DNA from: Janthinobacterium sp. Marseille
GTDB taxonomy: Bacteria > Pseudomonadota > Gammaproteobacteria > Burkholderiales > Burkholderiaceae_D
Direction of reading: 5' to 3'
DNA: 64,000 bases
Assembly: GCF_000013625.1 (NCBI RefSeq)
Contig: NC_009659.1
Span: forward strand, 1,426,001-1,490,000
This document shows, piece by piece, positions 30,268 through 39,962 of the stretch; within the stretch, counting starts at the first letter, position 1, and every line of letters starts with the position of its first letter. The notes under the pieces were generated by a model. The model was not told the DNA's origin. It saw nothing but the letters and a program-made list of their open reading frames with translations, and made no database searches. Made by a program: the position numbers and the translations under genes.

Positions 30268-30813
30268 ATGAAGATTGCCAAAAATACGGTCGTGACCGTG
30301 GAATACAAATTGTCAGACGCGCAAGGCGATTTGATTGAAGAAGGCCGCGAGCCTATGGTTTACTTGCACGGCGGCTATGAAAATACCCTGCCGAAGATCG
30401 AAGAAGCGCTGGAAGGCAAGGAAGCCGGCTTTGAAGACACGATCCAGGTTGAGCCTGAAGATGCTTTCGGTGAATACGATCCTAACCTGGTCAAGATCGA
30501 GCCACGTGCACGCCTGCCGGAACCGCTGGAAGTAGGCATGCAGTTCGAAGGTTCGCCGGAAACCGAAGATGAAGATGAGCAACCGCTGATCTTTACCGTG
30601 ACCGATATCGCCGATGACAAGGTTGTGCTAGACGGCAATCATCCTTTGGCCGGCATGGCATTGCGCTTCAATTTGAAAGTAACAGAAGTGCGTGCAGCGA
30701 CTGAAGAAGAAATCGCACATGAACACGTTCATGGCGCGCATGGCCATCACCATGGTGCAGACGATGATGAAGGCGAAGAAGGCGATCACTTCCGCAGCCA
30801 TCCTATCCACTGA
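30268..30813 (+). CDS. slyD: FKBP-type peptidyl-prolyl isomerase SlyD
   Basis: A 181-residue folding helper and metallochaperone. An FKBP domain is interrupted by the IF (insert-in-flap) chaperone domain (about 70-125). The tail is rich in histidine and acid residues (HEHVHGAHGHHHG, DDDEGEEGDH) and should bind nickel or zinc, as in E. coli SlyD, though it lacks that protein's cysteines. I chose ATG 30268, preceded by AAAGGA; an in-frame start at 30238 falls on the promoter. A terminator follows. Confidence 0.93.
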   Translation: MKIAKNTVVTVEYKLSDAQGDLIEEGREPMVYLHGGYENTLPKIEEALEGKEAGFEDTIQVEPEDAFGEYDPNLVKIEPRARLPEPLEVGMQFEGSPETEDEDEQPLIFTVTDIADDKVVLDGNHPLAGMALRFNLKVTEVRAATEEEIAHEHVHGAHGHHHGADDDEGEEGDHFRSHPIH

Positions 30814-30854
30814 TAGCTGGATCGACGTCGCTGCTACAGGGACGTCAGCAGGAT

Positions 30855-30888
30855 AAAAAAACGGATGCTCATGGGCATCCGTTTTTTT
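30855..30888. terminator. Bidirectional terminator between slyD and the secreted-protein gene
   Basis: Stem AAAAAAACGGATGC / GCATCCGTTTTTTT with a six-base loop, between the convergent genes ending at 30813 (+) and 30911 (-). Confidence 0.9.
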
Positions 30889-30910
30889 ATGATTGATCCA
30901 AACGTATTCT

Positions 30911-31855
30911 TCAATGATGTGCGGCCTGTACCGTAATCGGATTGATCAGTGTGAACAGGTCGGTAGAGGCCGGATTGACATGAATCTTGCGCCATGGCGG
31001 CTCGATCCGTAGCGCACCTATATTGCCGCGCCAGCTGATGCCTTTCGGCGAGGTAGCCGGGCGCGTATTGTAGTCACTGTGTACGATCAGGATCTTGCCG
31101 CGATACTTTTCACCGAAGGCCAGGATCTGGCGCCTGAGGTCGGCGAATCCTTCCCGCTTGCCGGAAGAGAACATCGATGAATGCTCCGCCTGCAAGAGCG
31201 GATTGCCATCACAAAAAATCACGACGCCATCCACCTTGCTGATTTTTGCAGTGAGGAACAGCCGTTTCAGCCAGTCGCTATTGGCAGTCTGGCGGTCTTC
31301 GAATTCGGTATTGTGGCCGGCGGCATTCAGGTAATTATTATTGTTGGCCGGTACATTGATGGTCGCGAACATCACATCGCCGATACGCCAGCGCATATTC
31401 TCCGGATAGCTGCGGAATTGCGGCATCATCGACTGGCGTACTACCGGAATCTTGCTGTCGCCAAATGAAAATTCATCGGTGAACAAGAGTTCGCGCAGGC
31501 GATTCATGCGATCAGTGGCAATCAGGCGATTTTTGGTATTCACGCAGCGCGTCCAGTCGTCGCCGCTGACGGCGAGCACGATGCCGTTCTTCGCGCTGTC
31601 GAGCAGGGTTTTCCGGTTGCGGTAGAGCGCATCGGTGCAAGGTTCTTCGGCTGCCTTGAGACCGCCGGCAACGACGAAGGCGAGATTGTCAGCATCGCTT
31701 TCGCTAATCGCTTCGCGCAAGGCCGCTTCGCTCTCATTCGCCTTGACCGGTTTCGCAATGACGCCAAAGCTGAACGGCGTCGCGTCATTCGCCTGCGCCC
31801 ATCCGGTATGGATGAGCGCGAGGCTGAGCAGCAAAGTTGAAGCGACAATTCTCAT
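30911..31855 (-). CDS. Secreted protein of unknown function downstream of mutS
   Basis: A 314-residue protein with a Sec signal peptide cleaved after AQA (residue 22). The mature part has FSFGVIAKPV at the start, NLAFVVAGGLKA, GIVLAVSGDDW, an NNNNYLNAAGHNTEF loop, VDGVVIFCDGNPL and ILIVHSDYNTRP. The order of these strand-and-loop segments recalls calcineurin-like phosphoesterases, but I do not see the complete metal motifs, so I do not assign an activity. It follows mutS by eight bases on the same strand and is probably co-transcribed. Confidence 0.72.
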   Translation of the reverse strand: MRIVASTLLLSLALIHTGWAQANDATPFSFGVIAKPVKANESEAALREAISESDADNLAFVVAGGLKAAEEPCTDALYRNRKTLLDSAKNGIVLAVSGDDWTRCVNTKNRLIATDRMNRLRELLFTDEFSFGDSKIPVVRQSMMPQFRSYPENMRWRIGDVMFATINVPANNNNYLNAAGHNTEFEDRQTANSDWLKRLFLTAKISKVDGVVIFCDGNPLLQAEHSSMFSSGKREGFADLRRQILAFGEKYRGKILIVHSDYNTRPATSPKGISWRGNIGALRIEPPWRKIHVNPASTDLFTLINPITVQAAHH

Positions 31856-31863
31856 GCGTTCAT

Positions 31864-34512
31864 TTACTGATTGCTCAGCTCCTTCAGGCGATACAGTGCA
31901 TCCAGTGCTTCACGTGGTGACAAGGCATCCGGATTGATGGCGGCGATCGCTTCATCGACTGCAGATGCTTGCTGTGGTTCAGCTGCGCTTTCCACTGTAG
32001 TAGGGCTACCGCCGCCGGCAAACAAATCGAACTGTGGTGTCGCCTGCATCGAATTGGCTTCCAGCAATGCCAGATGTTTGCGTGCTGCGCGTATCACCGG
32101 CTGTGGTACACCTGCCAGTTGCGCCACCTGCAAACCGTAGCTTTGCGAGGCCGGGCCAGCCTGTACTGCATGTAAGAACACAATACTGTCTTTATGTTCC
32201 ACTGCCGACAAATGAACGTTGGCGGCAGTAGGGTGGATTTCCGGCAACTGTGTCAGTTCGAAATAATGGGTGGCGAACAGCGTAAAGCTCTTGGTGTTGT
32301 CTATAAGATGCTTGGCAATCGCCCACGCCAGCGCCAATCCGTCGAAGGTAGACGTGCCGCGCCCGACTTCATCCATCAGTACCAGCGAGTTCTCGGTCGC
32401 GCCATTGAGGATGGCAGCCGACTCGGTCATTTCAACCATGAAGGTCGACCGCCCGCCAGCCAGGTCATCGGCCGCACCGATACGGGTGAAGATGCGGTCG
32501 ATAGGGCCGATCACGGCGCTACTGGCCGGCACAAAGCTGCCGACATAGGCAAGCAGGGTGATCAGGGCTACCTGGCGCATATACGTCGATTTACCGCCCA
32601 TATTAGGGCCGGTAATCAGCAGGAGCTTGCATTCGCTGGAAAGCAGGCAATCGTTGGCGATAAAGCGCTCGATATGGTTTTCGACAACCGGGTGGCGTCC
32701 TTGCTCTATCGTGATCGTCGGTTCGCTGACCAATTGTGGCGCACACCAGTTATGGCGCAGTGCATGTTCGGCCAACGCCACGAGCGTATCCAGTTGTGCC
32801 AGCGCATGGGCGATGTTTTGTAACGTGGCAATATGCTGCGTCATTTGCTGCAGTACCTGCTCGTACAAATACTTTTCGCGTGCCAATGCACGTTCCTGTG
32901 CCGACAGTGCCTTGTCTTCGAAGGCTTTCAGCTCGGGCGTGATGTAGCGTTCGGCATTTTTCAGGGTCTGGCGTCGGCGATAGTCGTCCGGCACCTTGTC
33001 GGTCTGGCCGTGCGTGACTTCGATGTAGAAACCATGCACCTTGTTGTATTCAACCCGCAGATTATTGATGCCGGTACGTGCGCGTTCGCGTGTTTCGAGA
33101 TCGATCAGGAATTGCCCGGCGTTTTCCGACAGGCCGCGCAGCTCATCCAGCTCGGCATCGAAGCCGCGTGCAATCACACCGCCATCGCGCACCATTGCCG
33201 CTGGCTCCATCGCAATCGCGCGTTCCACCAGGTCCAGGCAATCGCTGGGTGTAGCGAGTGCATCATGTATGGTCTTCAGCAGCGGAGCATCGGCATCCTT
33301 GTTGCACATCGAGACATAGGCGCGTAGCGATGGCAGTTGTTGCAAGCCGCCGCGCATGCCTGCCAAGTCGCGCGGCCGCGCCGACAGCAGGGCAATGCGT
33401 GTCGTGATGCGCTCCACGTCAGGCACCGATGCCAGTGTCGAAGCCAGGCCACTGCAGGCATCAGCGCGCATCAGCGCATTGATGGCGGCATGGCGTGCCA
33501 TTGCCACACTTTGATCACGTCGCGCATGATGCAGCCAGTGGCGTAACAGGCGTGAACCCATTGCGGTGCGGCAGTGGTCGAGCAACGAGAATAGCGTCGC
33601 GGCATTCGCATCCTGTCCGCGTATGGTTTCAGTCAGTTCGAGGTTGCGGCGGGTGGCGGCATCGAGGCCGATGAATTCGTTTTCCGTTTCCACAGTCAGC
33701 GTGCGCACATGCTGCAAGCCCTTGCCCTGGGTCGATTGTGCATAGCGTAGCAAGGCACCGGCCGCGCCGATAGCCGCGCTGAGGTTCTCGGCACCGAAAC
33801 CGGTCAGAGTACCGACATTCAATTGTTCGTACAAAGCCTTGGTGCCATGTGCGATATCGAAGTGCCAGTCGGGTACGGTGGTGTTTTTTGCGAGGGAAAA
33901 TTCGCTGAACAAATCGTTGACGCTGCCAGGCAATAAAATCTCGGCCGGTGCAATGCGTTCCAATTCATGCTTCAGTCGCACATCGGCATTTTGCGCATCG
34001 GTTGCAAATTCCATCAGCTTCAGTACACCGCTGGCCATGGACAGCCATGCCAGTCCGATGGTGGCGGTCTTGCGTTGCGTGGTGCTGTAGAGCGCGAGCA
34101 GAGGCTGTTCTGATTTTTCCGGCAGCAGGTCGGAATCGGTCAGGGTGCCGGGCGTGATCACGCGCAATACCTTGCGTTCAACCGGCCCCTTGCTGGTGGC
34201 CGGGTCGCCTATCTGTTCACAGATGGCAATCGATTCACCGAGCTTTACCAGCTTGGATAAATACTGATCGACCGCATGGAAGGGCACGCCGGCCATTTTG
34301 ATCGGATTGCCATTGGACGCACCGCGCTGGGTCAGCGTGATACCTAGCAGGCGCGACGCTTTTTCCGCATCATCGAAAAACAATTCGTAAAAATCGCCCA
34401 TCCGATAAAACACCAGGGTGGTCGGGTACTCGGCTTTGATGCGCAAGTATTGCTGCATCATCGGAGTATGTTTTTCATTGCCCTCAGGTGTTTGAGGTTT
34501 GATGGTTTTCAT
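31864..34512 (-). CDS. mutS: DNA mismatch repair protein MutS
   Basis: An 882-residue mismatch sensor. The mismatch-binding motif is visible as [15 protein letters not shown] near residue 35, with the invariant Phe. The core and clamp domains follow, then the ATPase with P-loop GPNMGGKST at 635-643, [12 protein letters not shown] and the C-terminal helix-turn-helix. The length is slightly above the E. coli protein (853). It lies downstream of the GntR gene with a 153-base space between them and upstream of the secreted-protein gene. Confidence 0.97.
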   Translation of the reverse strand: MKTIKPQTPEGNEKHTPMMQQYLRIKAEYPTTLVFYRMGDFYELFFDDAEKASRLLGITLTQRGASNGNPIKMAGVPFHAVDQYLSKLVKLGESIAICEQIGDPATSKGPVERKVLRVITPGTLTDSDLLPEKSEQPLLALYSTTQRKTATIGLAWLSMASGVLKLMEFATDAQNADVRLKHELERIAPAEILLPGSVNDLFSEFSLAKNTTVPDWHFDIAHGTKALYEQLNVGTLTGFGAENLSAAIGAAGALLRYAQSTQGKGLQHVRTLTVETENEFIGLDAATRRNLELTETIRGQDANAATLFSLLDHCRTAMGSRLLRHWLHHARRDQSVAMARHAAINALMRADACSGLASTLASVPDVERITTRIALLSARPRDLAGMRGGLQQLPSLRAYVSMCNKDADAPLLKTIHDALATPSDCLDLVERAIAMEPAAMVRDGGVIARGFDAELDELRGLSENAGQFLIDLETRERARTGINNLRVEYNKVHGFYIEVTHGQTDKVPDDYRRRQTLKNAERYITPELKAFEDKALSAQERALAREKYLYEQVLQQMTQHIATLQNIAHALAQLDTLVALAEHALRHNWCAPQLVSEPTITIEQGRHPVVENHIERFIANDCLLSSECKLLLITGPNMGGKSTYMRQVALITLLAYVGSFVPASSAVIGPIDRIFTRIGAADDLAGGRSTFMVEMTESAAILNGATENSLVLMDEVGRGTSTFDGLALAWAIAKHLIDNTKSFTLFATHYFELTQLPEIHPTAANVHLSAVEHKDSIVFLHAVQAGPASQSYGLQVAQLAGVPQPVIRAARKHLALLEANSMQATPQFDLFAGGGSPTTVESAAEPQQASAVDEAIAAINPDALSPREALDALYRLKELSNQ

Positions 34513-34533
34513 ATGCTAACTGTCAGATAAATA

Positions 34534-34566
34534 TGATCTGGCGCGTAAGGGAGCAGTGCCAGATCA
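34534..34566 (-). terminator. Possible terminator of the GntR gene, upstream of mutS
   Basis: Inverted repeat TGATCTGGC / GCCAGATCA with a 15-base loop in the space between the GntR stop and the mutS ATG. On the minus strand it is followed by a weak T-rich run (TATTTAT). It may be a terminator or a leader hairpin of mutS. The remaining 34513-34665 interval shows no gene. Confidence 0.4.
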
Positions 34567-34665
34567 CTTGTGTAATTCTCTGCCCGCGCCTGCGGAAAAG
34601 GCCAAGTGCGCTGACTGCACACGATGCTTTGCTCCGGGACGAGACGATTGAGATGGAAAAGCGTA

Positions 34666-35403
34666 TTAAGCCACAGAAGGGAAGTATTCGTAACGTTCAG
34701 TGTTGACGTAAGAAGTCCTGAATTCTATCGGCTGGTTGTTGTACGAGAATGCTACCCGGTAAATTTTCAGCAAGGGGGCACCCGTCGCAATATTTAAGAG
34801 TTTGGCATGTGCGGCACTGGCGAGCGATGCACGTACACGTTCTTCGATGCGTATCACATTGATTCCGTAGGATACCTGGTAAAGGTTGTAGAGCGTACTC
34901 GGGCGTTCGCGCAATTGCGCTTCCGTCATGCCGGGAAAAAGCTCTTCCGGCAAAGTGATTTCATCCACCAATACCGCTTCATCGTTCAGGCTACGCACAT
35001 TGACGAACTGAAAAACCTTGCTGCCGACTGCTATGCCCAGTTTTTCCGCGGCCAGTTCATCAGCGCTGGTCTTCACAAAGGAATTCAGGGTCAGTTGCGG
35101 ATAGCTCTTTTGCCCGTCGTGGCGGACTACGTTGAAAAAGCGGAACAAGTGCGGGCCGCGATTATGAACCGCGACGAAGGTGCCGCGCCCCTGATGCCGG
35201 ATCAGGATATTTTCCGCCACCAGTTCATCGATAGCCTTGCGCAAAGTGCCTATCGAGACACCGAATCGCTGACACAACTGTTTCTCCGATGGAATCGCAT
35301 CCCCCGAAGTCCATTCGCTGGATGCCAGCGAGGCCAGCATCTGGCGCTTTACTTCCTTGTACAGGGTGACTCCGACGGGGGAGTTGGCGCTGAATTCATT
35401 CAT
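34666..35403 (-). CDS. GntR-family transcriptional regulator (HutC/UTRA type)
   Basis: A 245-residue regulator. An N-terminal winged helix-turn-helix (about 8-75) has IPSEKQLCQRFGVSIGTLRKAIDELVAENILIRHQGRGTFV, the standard GntR pattern. The C-terminal UTRA ligand domain (about 95-240) identifies the HutC subfamily, which senses small organic effectors. I chose ATG 35403; an in-frame TTG lies four codons upstream. It is divergent from tctC, so it is the likely local regulator of the transport and hydrolase genes that follow. Confidence 0.92.
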   Translation of the reverse strand: MNEFSANSPVGVTLYKEVKRQMLASLASSEWTSGDAIPSEKQLCQRFGVSIGTLRKAIDELVAENILIRHQGRGTFVAVHNRGPHLFRFFNVVRHDGQKSYPQLTLNSFVKTSADELAAEKLGIAVGSKVFQFVNVRSLNDEAVLVDEITLPEELFPGMTEAQLRERPSTLYNLYQVSYGINVIRIEERVRASLASAAHAKLLNIATGAPLLKIYRVAFSYNNQPIEFRTSYVNTERYEYFPSVA

Positions 35404-35557
35404 GATTTTTTGCAAACATAAGAGTGGGCTTCAAGAGACTTGGGTGGTGCGAAGCATCCCGAAGATTGTACCAGAAGTAATAATTCGTCAATGTCATCTA
35501 GGTGAGAGATATGTCTTATATGTGCCAATATTCATTCATATATTTAAATCATTTAAC

Positions 35558-35572
35558 TCATATAGTTGACTT
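35558..35572 (+). promoter_or_regulatory. Candidate operator, copy 1, overlapping the tctC -35 box
   Basis: TCATATAGTTGACTT is identical to the sequence at 42160-42174 on the opposite strand. In both places it covers the -35 box, a position where a bound repressor would block RNA polymerase. Binding by the adjacent GntR protein is inference. Confidence 0.55.
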
Positions 35573-35594
35573 GTCAAAAATTAGAACTTAATAT
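35566..35594 (+). promoter_or_regulatory. Promoter of the tctCBA operon
   Basis: -35 TTGACT and -10 TAATAT with an optimal 17-base spacer. The expected start near 35601 gives a leader of about 125 bases before the tctC ATG. Confidence 0.75.
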
Positions 35595-35725
35595 CCTTCC
35601 ACAGATTCTCTTTTCCACGTTGCTCAGTCTTGATGTCGGTGTGTCGTGAAGGCCATCGGTTTTGCTGTAGCAGTTGTCTGGAGGCCTGTTCATAAGACAG
35701 TAAGAACAATTCGGAGACGATAAAG

Positions 35726-36715
35726 ATGAGACAAATACATGGGAAATACCGCTATGTCCTTGCCGGCCTGGTAGCGCTGTTTGCTGCTTTACCTGCCTGG
35801 GCGCAAAGCTGGACGCCGCAAAAAAACGTGGAGATCGTGGTGGGTTCGGTGCCCGGGGGTAGTAATGACAAGACGGCACGTGCGATTGAGCAAACGGTTG
35901 TGCGCAAGAAGCTCTTGAGCACCACTATGACAGTTGTCAACAAACCTGGCGGCGGCGGTAATTTGCAGCTTAACTATCTGGTGCAGCGTAAAGGTGACGC
36001 ACATTATCTGATGGTGACGACGCCGACCTTGCTGACTAATCAGCTGACCGGGAACAGTGCACTTGGCTACAACGATTTCACACCGATCGCATCTGTCGTC
36101 GACGACTATGTGGTGTATGTGGTCAATGCGGATTCGCCGATCAAGACGGGTAAGGATCTGGTTGATCGCCTCAAGAAAGATCCACGCTCCATCACCATAG
36201 GTTTTTCCACCACGCTGGGCAGCCACAATCATATCGCAGCGGGCTTATTGGCAAAGACGGTTGGGGTCGATCCCAAGGGCTTGAAAGTAGTGGCCTTCAA
36301 AGGCGGTGGCGAGGCGCTCACTACTTTATTGGGCGGCCATATTGATTTGGTCACGACAGCAGCCGGCAATGTTGCCCCGCACGTGGAAAGCGGCAAACTG
36401 CGGGTGGTCGCGGTTGCATCCGATCAGCGCTTGCCGGGCGTTATGGCGCAGGTACCGACCTGGAAGGAGCAAGGCGTCAATCTGGTGTGGGGTAACTGGC
36501 GGACCATCATGGGGCCGAAAGGACTGACCCAGGCGCAAGTCAATAGCTGGGTGGGCGTACTGCAAAAAGTGGTTGATTCACCGGAATGGAAAAAGGATCT
36601 GGAGCTCAATTACTGGAGCGATTCCTTTGTTACCGGAGACGCGCTCAAGCAACGCCTGGCGCAAGACTATGCATCGATGAAAGTCATCCTGACTGACATC
36701 GGCCTGGTCAAGTGA
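35726..36715 (+). CDS. tctC: Tripartite tricarboxylate transporter substrate-binding protein (Bug/TctC family)
   Basis: A 329-residue periplasmic binding protein with a signal peptide ending AWA at residue 26. The family pattern near the mature start (VEIVVGSVPGGSNDKTAR) and the long hinge PGGGGNLQLNYL are present. Bug proteins bind carboxylate-bearing small molecules; the ligand is not predictable from sequence. GGAGA lies eight bases before the ATG. It is the first gene of an operon with tctB and tctA. Confidence 0.94.
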   Translation: MRQIHGKYRYVLAGLVALFAALPAWAQSWTPQKNVEIVVGSVPGGSNDKTARAIEQTVVRKKLLSTTMTVVNKPGGGGNLQLNYLVQRKGDAHYLMVTTPTLLTNQLTGNSALGYNDFTPIASVVDDYVVYVVNADSPIKTGKDLVDRLKKDPRSITIGFSTTLGSHNHIAAGLLAKTVGVDPKGLKVVAFKGGGEALTTLLGGHIDLVTTAAGNVAPHVESGKLRVVAVASDQRLPGVMAQVPTWKEQGVNLVWGNWRTIMGPKGLTQAQVNSWVGVLQKVVDSPEWKKDLELNYWSDSFVTGDALKQRLAQDYASMKVILTDIGLVK

Positions 36716-36726
36716 GGAGCGTGAGC

Positions 36727-37209
36727 ATGAAAGCCGATCGCATCATCTTTATCTGCATCGTCATCCTGGCAGCCGTGTACTTCTATGCGACCGAGCAAAT
36801 CCCGACCCTGCAAATCGGTGACCCGATGGGAGCCAAGGCTATCCCGCGGGTGCTGGGCATCGCCTTGCTGGTGGCCGGCGGCTTGCTGTTATTGGAAATG
36901 AGGCTGGCAGCAAGAGAGCAAAAGGTCGCCGAAAAAAGTGTGACGACGGAGGAAACGCCGGCTGAAGGCAATGGCCAGTATTGGGTGGTCGCGCTGGTCG
37001 TGTTATGGACGGTCGCTTATTTCCTGGTGTTTGAATGGCTGGGGTATGTGATTGCCAGCAGCGTCTATTTGTTTGCCTTGATGGCGTATTTCAACCGCGA
37101 TAAATGGACTGCCAATGTGTTGACATCGGTGCTGTTCAGTTTGGGTTCCTATCTCGCTTTTACCAAACTATTCGACGTTCAACTTGCACCTGGCTTGCTG
37201 CCATTCTGA
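36727..37209 (+). CDS. tctB: Tripartite tricarboxylate transporter small membrane subunit TctB
   Basis: A 160-residue protein with four predicted membrane helices and a charged loop after the second (MRLAAREQKVAEKSVTTEE). It belongs to the TctB family of poorly conserved small subunits. I chose ATG 36727, with AGGAG seven bases upstream; an in-frame GTG at 36712 overlaps the tctC stop. Position between tctC and tctA confirms the role. Confidence 0.92.
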   Translation: MKADRIIFICIVILAAVYFYATEQIPTLQIGDPMGAKAIPRVLGIALLVAGGLLLLEMRLAAREQKVAEKSVTTEETPAEGNGQYWVVALVVLWTVAYFLVFEWLGYVIASSVYLFALMAYFNRDKWTANVLTSVLFSLGSYLAFTKLFDVQLAPGLLPF

Positions 37210-37221
37210 TACGGGGAAAAC

Positions 37222-38763
37222 ATGGAAACTTTAGGCCATATTCTCCACGGGTTCAGCGTTTGCCTCGAGCCGATTAACCTGTGGTACACATTTGTCGGCG
37301 TGCTGATCGGCACGATAGTTGGGATTCTTCCCGGTATCGGTCCGTCCGCCAGTATTGCCTTGCTGATTCCGATGACATTCGGGATGGATCCGATTTCGGG
37401 TTTGATCATGATGGCAGGAATTTACTACGGTACCAAATACGGTGGTTCCGCAACCGCCATCCTGATTCGTACGCCAGGCGAAGCCTCGTCCGTAATGACA
37501 TCGATTGACGGTTATGAGATGGCAAGGAAGGGGCGCGGCGGTGCCGCACTCGCCGTGGCCGCGATCGGCTCATTTATCGCCGGCACTATCGGCGTGGTAG
37601 CGCTGACGGCGTTTGCCTTGCCACTCTCGTCGGCCGCGTTGAAGTTTGGTCCGGCTGAGTACTTCACACTGATGTTGTTTGCGCTGACATCGGTGGCCTC
37701 ACTGTCCGGAAAATCACCAGCCAAGGGTTTGCTCGCTACGGTGCTCGGTCTGATGATTGCCACGATAGGTATCGACTTGCAAAGCGGGCAGCAGCGCTTC
37801 ACCGGCGGCGTCGCCGAGCTGCAGGACGGCGTCGGCTTTATTGTCGTGGTGGTCGGGATGTTTGCACTGGCCGAAGTGTTCCGCGGCCTTGAGCAACTCT
37901 ACAAAGGTACTGCACCGGAAGCGATGCGCATCAAGGGTAGTTTATGGCTGACGCGCGAAGAATGGAAGCGCTCGGTCGGACCTATCTGGCGCGGCGGCAT
38001 CCTTGGCTTTATTGTCGGCGTGTTGCCGGGAGCGGGCGGCACGATTGCGTCGATGCTGTCCTATACCACCGAGAAAAAGCTGTCGAAGCATCCGGAGGAA
38101 TTCGGACACGGTGCGATTGAAGGCGTGGCCGGTCCGGAGTCCGCCAATAACTCCGATACTGCCGGTGCGATGGTGCCTTTGCTGACACTGGGCGTGCCTG
38201 GCGGTGGTGCGACTGCGGTCATGATGGGTGCTTTCATCATGCATGGCATCCAGCCTGGTCCCCTGCTGTTCCAGAACCGGCCGGACCTGGTGTGGGGTCT
38301 GATCGATAGCATGTACATCGGCAACATCATGCTGCTGATCCTGAATTTGCCATTGATAGGCTTGTTCGTGCGGCTGCTGTATATACCGAGCGGGATGTTG
38401 TATCCACTCATCGTCGCAGTTTCCGTCATCGGTACGTATTCGATTAATGGCAGCGTATTCGAGTTGTATCTGATTTTGTTCTTTGGTGTATTGGGCTACC
38501 TTTTCGACAAGGTCGATATCCCGATTGCGCCATTGGTACTGTCACTGGTACTGGCCGGCATCATGGAGCAATCATTCCGGCAGGCGATGACGATTTCGAA
38601 TGGCAATCCGGCTACCTTCGTTGGCAGCGGCATCACCATCACGCTGGTTGCGATGTCCATCATTTCAGTCGCCATGCCGATACTCTGGCCCAAGTTCAAG
38701 AAGCGACAGAGGAGCAAACATCATGGAGCAATCGTTCCAGCACGTGAGGATCATATCGGGTAA
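37222..38763 (+). CDS. tctA: Tripartite tricarboxylate transporter large membrane subunit TctA
   Basis: A 513-residue permease with about 11-12 membrane helices. The TctA signature segments are clear: GILPGIGPSASIALLIP near residue 35, YYGTKYGGSATAILIRTPGE near 80, and GVLPGAGGTIASMLSYTTEK near 270, the internal repeat of the first. It imports the substrate handed over by TctC using an ion gradient. It starts 12 bases after tctB. Confidence 0.96.
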   Translation: METLGHILHGFSVCLEPINLWYTFVGVLIGTIVGILPGIGPSASIALLIPMTFGMDPISGLIMMAGIYYGTKYGGSATAILIRTPGEASSVMTSIDGYEMARKGRGGAALAVAAIGSFIAGTIGVVALTAFALPLSSAALKFGPAEYFTLMLFALTSVASLSGKSPAKGLLATVLGLMIATIGIDLQSGQQRFTGGVAELQDGVGFIVVVVGMFALAEVFRGLEQLYKGTAPEAMRIKGSLWLTREEWKRSVGPIWRGGILGFIVGVLPGAGGTIASMLSYTTEKKLSKHPEEFGHGAIEGVAGPESANNSDTAGAMVPLLTLGVPGGGATAVMMGAFIMHGIQPGPLLFQNRPDLVWGLIDSMYIGNIMLLILNLPLIGLFVRLLYIPSGMLYPLIVAVSVIGTYSINGSVFELYLILFFGVLGYLFDKVDIPIAPLVLSLVLAGIMEQSFRQAMTISNGNPATFVGSGITITLVAMSIISVAMPILWPKFKKRQRSKHHGAIVPAREDHIG

Positions 38764-38895
38764 TAACTAGACGATCCCGCTAACACCCTTTGCATAAAAC
38801 CACGCTGCCGTGCTTTCACGAGCACAGCAGTGCAGGGCCCCTTTTTGCCCGAAAAAATTGAAATCAATCATTTACATGGAATAACAGGAGAAAAA

Positions 38896-39825
38896 ATGAG
38901 CAAACAGTCCAACCCGATCAACGCCGAAGAATACTGGGCAGACAAGAACGGTGTGAGCTTATGGGTATACCGCAAATACAGCGGGCCGGCCGATGCGCGG
39001 CGGCCGTTGCTGTTCCTCGTCCACGGTTCTTCCTATTCGGGGAAAACCATGTTCGACCTGCAGGTGCCTGAGCGAGAAGGCTATTCCTTCATGGATCATT
39101 TCGTGAAGCTGGGTTTTGAAGTGTGGACCATGGATCACGAAGGTTATGGTCATTCGGATCGCACTGCAGGGAATTCGGATATCGCCAGCGGTTGTGATGA
39201 TCTCAAAGCCGCGATGGCGGTTGTGAGCAAGGTCACCGGGGAAAGCAAGGCGACTTTCTTTGGCCAGTCATCAGGTGCTTTGCGCGCTGCACGCTTTGCC
39301 AATTTTCATCCGGAGCATGTCGCACGCCTGATGCTGGATGCCTTTGTCTGGACCGGCAAGGATGCACCGACACTGATTGAGCGCGCCAAGCTCTTGCCGC
39401 AGCTGCTGGCAAACAATGTGCGCAAGGTTGACCCGACATTTTATCGCTCGGTATTTACGCGTGACTATCAAGGTTCTTCGGAGCCGATGATAGGCGATGT
39501 CGTGGCTGCGGAAGAAATGCAGTATGGCGATACGGTGCCGACCGGCACCTATCTCGATATGGTCAGCAAGCTGCCGCTGGTAGATCCGCTCAAGGTCTTG
39601 TGTCCGGTGCTGATGATACGTGCTGAACACGACGGCATTGCGACCGAACAGGACGTCATGGAGTTCTTCCAGCGTTTGCCCCATCCAGATAAGCAATTGG
39701 TGAAGATCGCCGGGTTGGCGCATACCGCTCCGCTGGGCATTAACCGCCATCGTTTTTATCACGCAATCCACGCATTTTTAAGCATGCCTGGACGCATAGA
39801 TTCCGCCGTTGACACGAATGAATGA
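38896..39825 (+). CDS. Alpha/beta hydrolase of the transport island
   Basis: A 309-residue alpha/beta hydrolase. The oxyanion motif LVHGSS is at 41-46, the nucleophile elbow GQSSG holds Ser125, the acid Asp lies in RAEHDGIA and the catalytic His in GLAHTAPLG. The elbow GQSSG, with Gln at the second position, is a less usual variant. Such enzymes include C-C bond hydrolases, esterases and lactonases. CAGGAG lies six bases before ATG 38896. It lies 132 bases after tctA and is likely co-transcribed, so it probably acts on the imported compound. Confidence 0.88.
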   Translation: MSKQSNPINAEEYWADKNGVSLWVYRKYSGPADARRPLLFLVHGSSYSGKTMFDLQVPEREGYSFMDHFVKLGFEVWTMDHEGYGHSDRTAGNSDIASGCDDLKAAMAVVSKVTGESKATFFGQSSGALRAARFANFHPEHVARLMLDAFVWTGKDAPTLIERAKLLPQLLANNVRKVDPTFYRSVFTRDYQGSSEPMIGDVVAAEEMQYGDTVPTGTYLDMVSKLPLVDPLKVLCPVLMIRAEHDGIATEQDVMEFFQRLPHPDKQLVKIAGLAHTAPLGINRHRFYHAIHAFLSMPGRIDSAVDTNE

Positions 39826-39962
39826 AGCCGGGCAGAGGCGGATATTTACCTTTCGCTTTCAAGCGTAGGCAGCCGCGGTTGCTGAACGCAGGTAGCGAAA
39901 GGTTTCTCATCAGGCCGCATCAGACGGCCGGTGTGTTTTATCTATATCAGGAGACAGGAAAA

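Larger units (their letters stand above)
35404..35725. other. Divergent intergenic region between the GntR gene and tctC
   Basis: This 322-base AT-rich interval has no gene. It holds the tctC promoter (35566-35594), the 15-base sequence shared with the FAH gene promoter, and a tctC leader of about 125 bases. The GntR promoter must also lie here, but I could not identify it with confidence. Confidence 0.7.

Noticed and set aside
35507..35524. A third, degenerate copy of the tctC/FAH 15-mer (CATATAAGACAT on the minus strand)
   Set aside because: The match needs a gap and mismatches, and the region is AT-rich, so it is not convincing.
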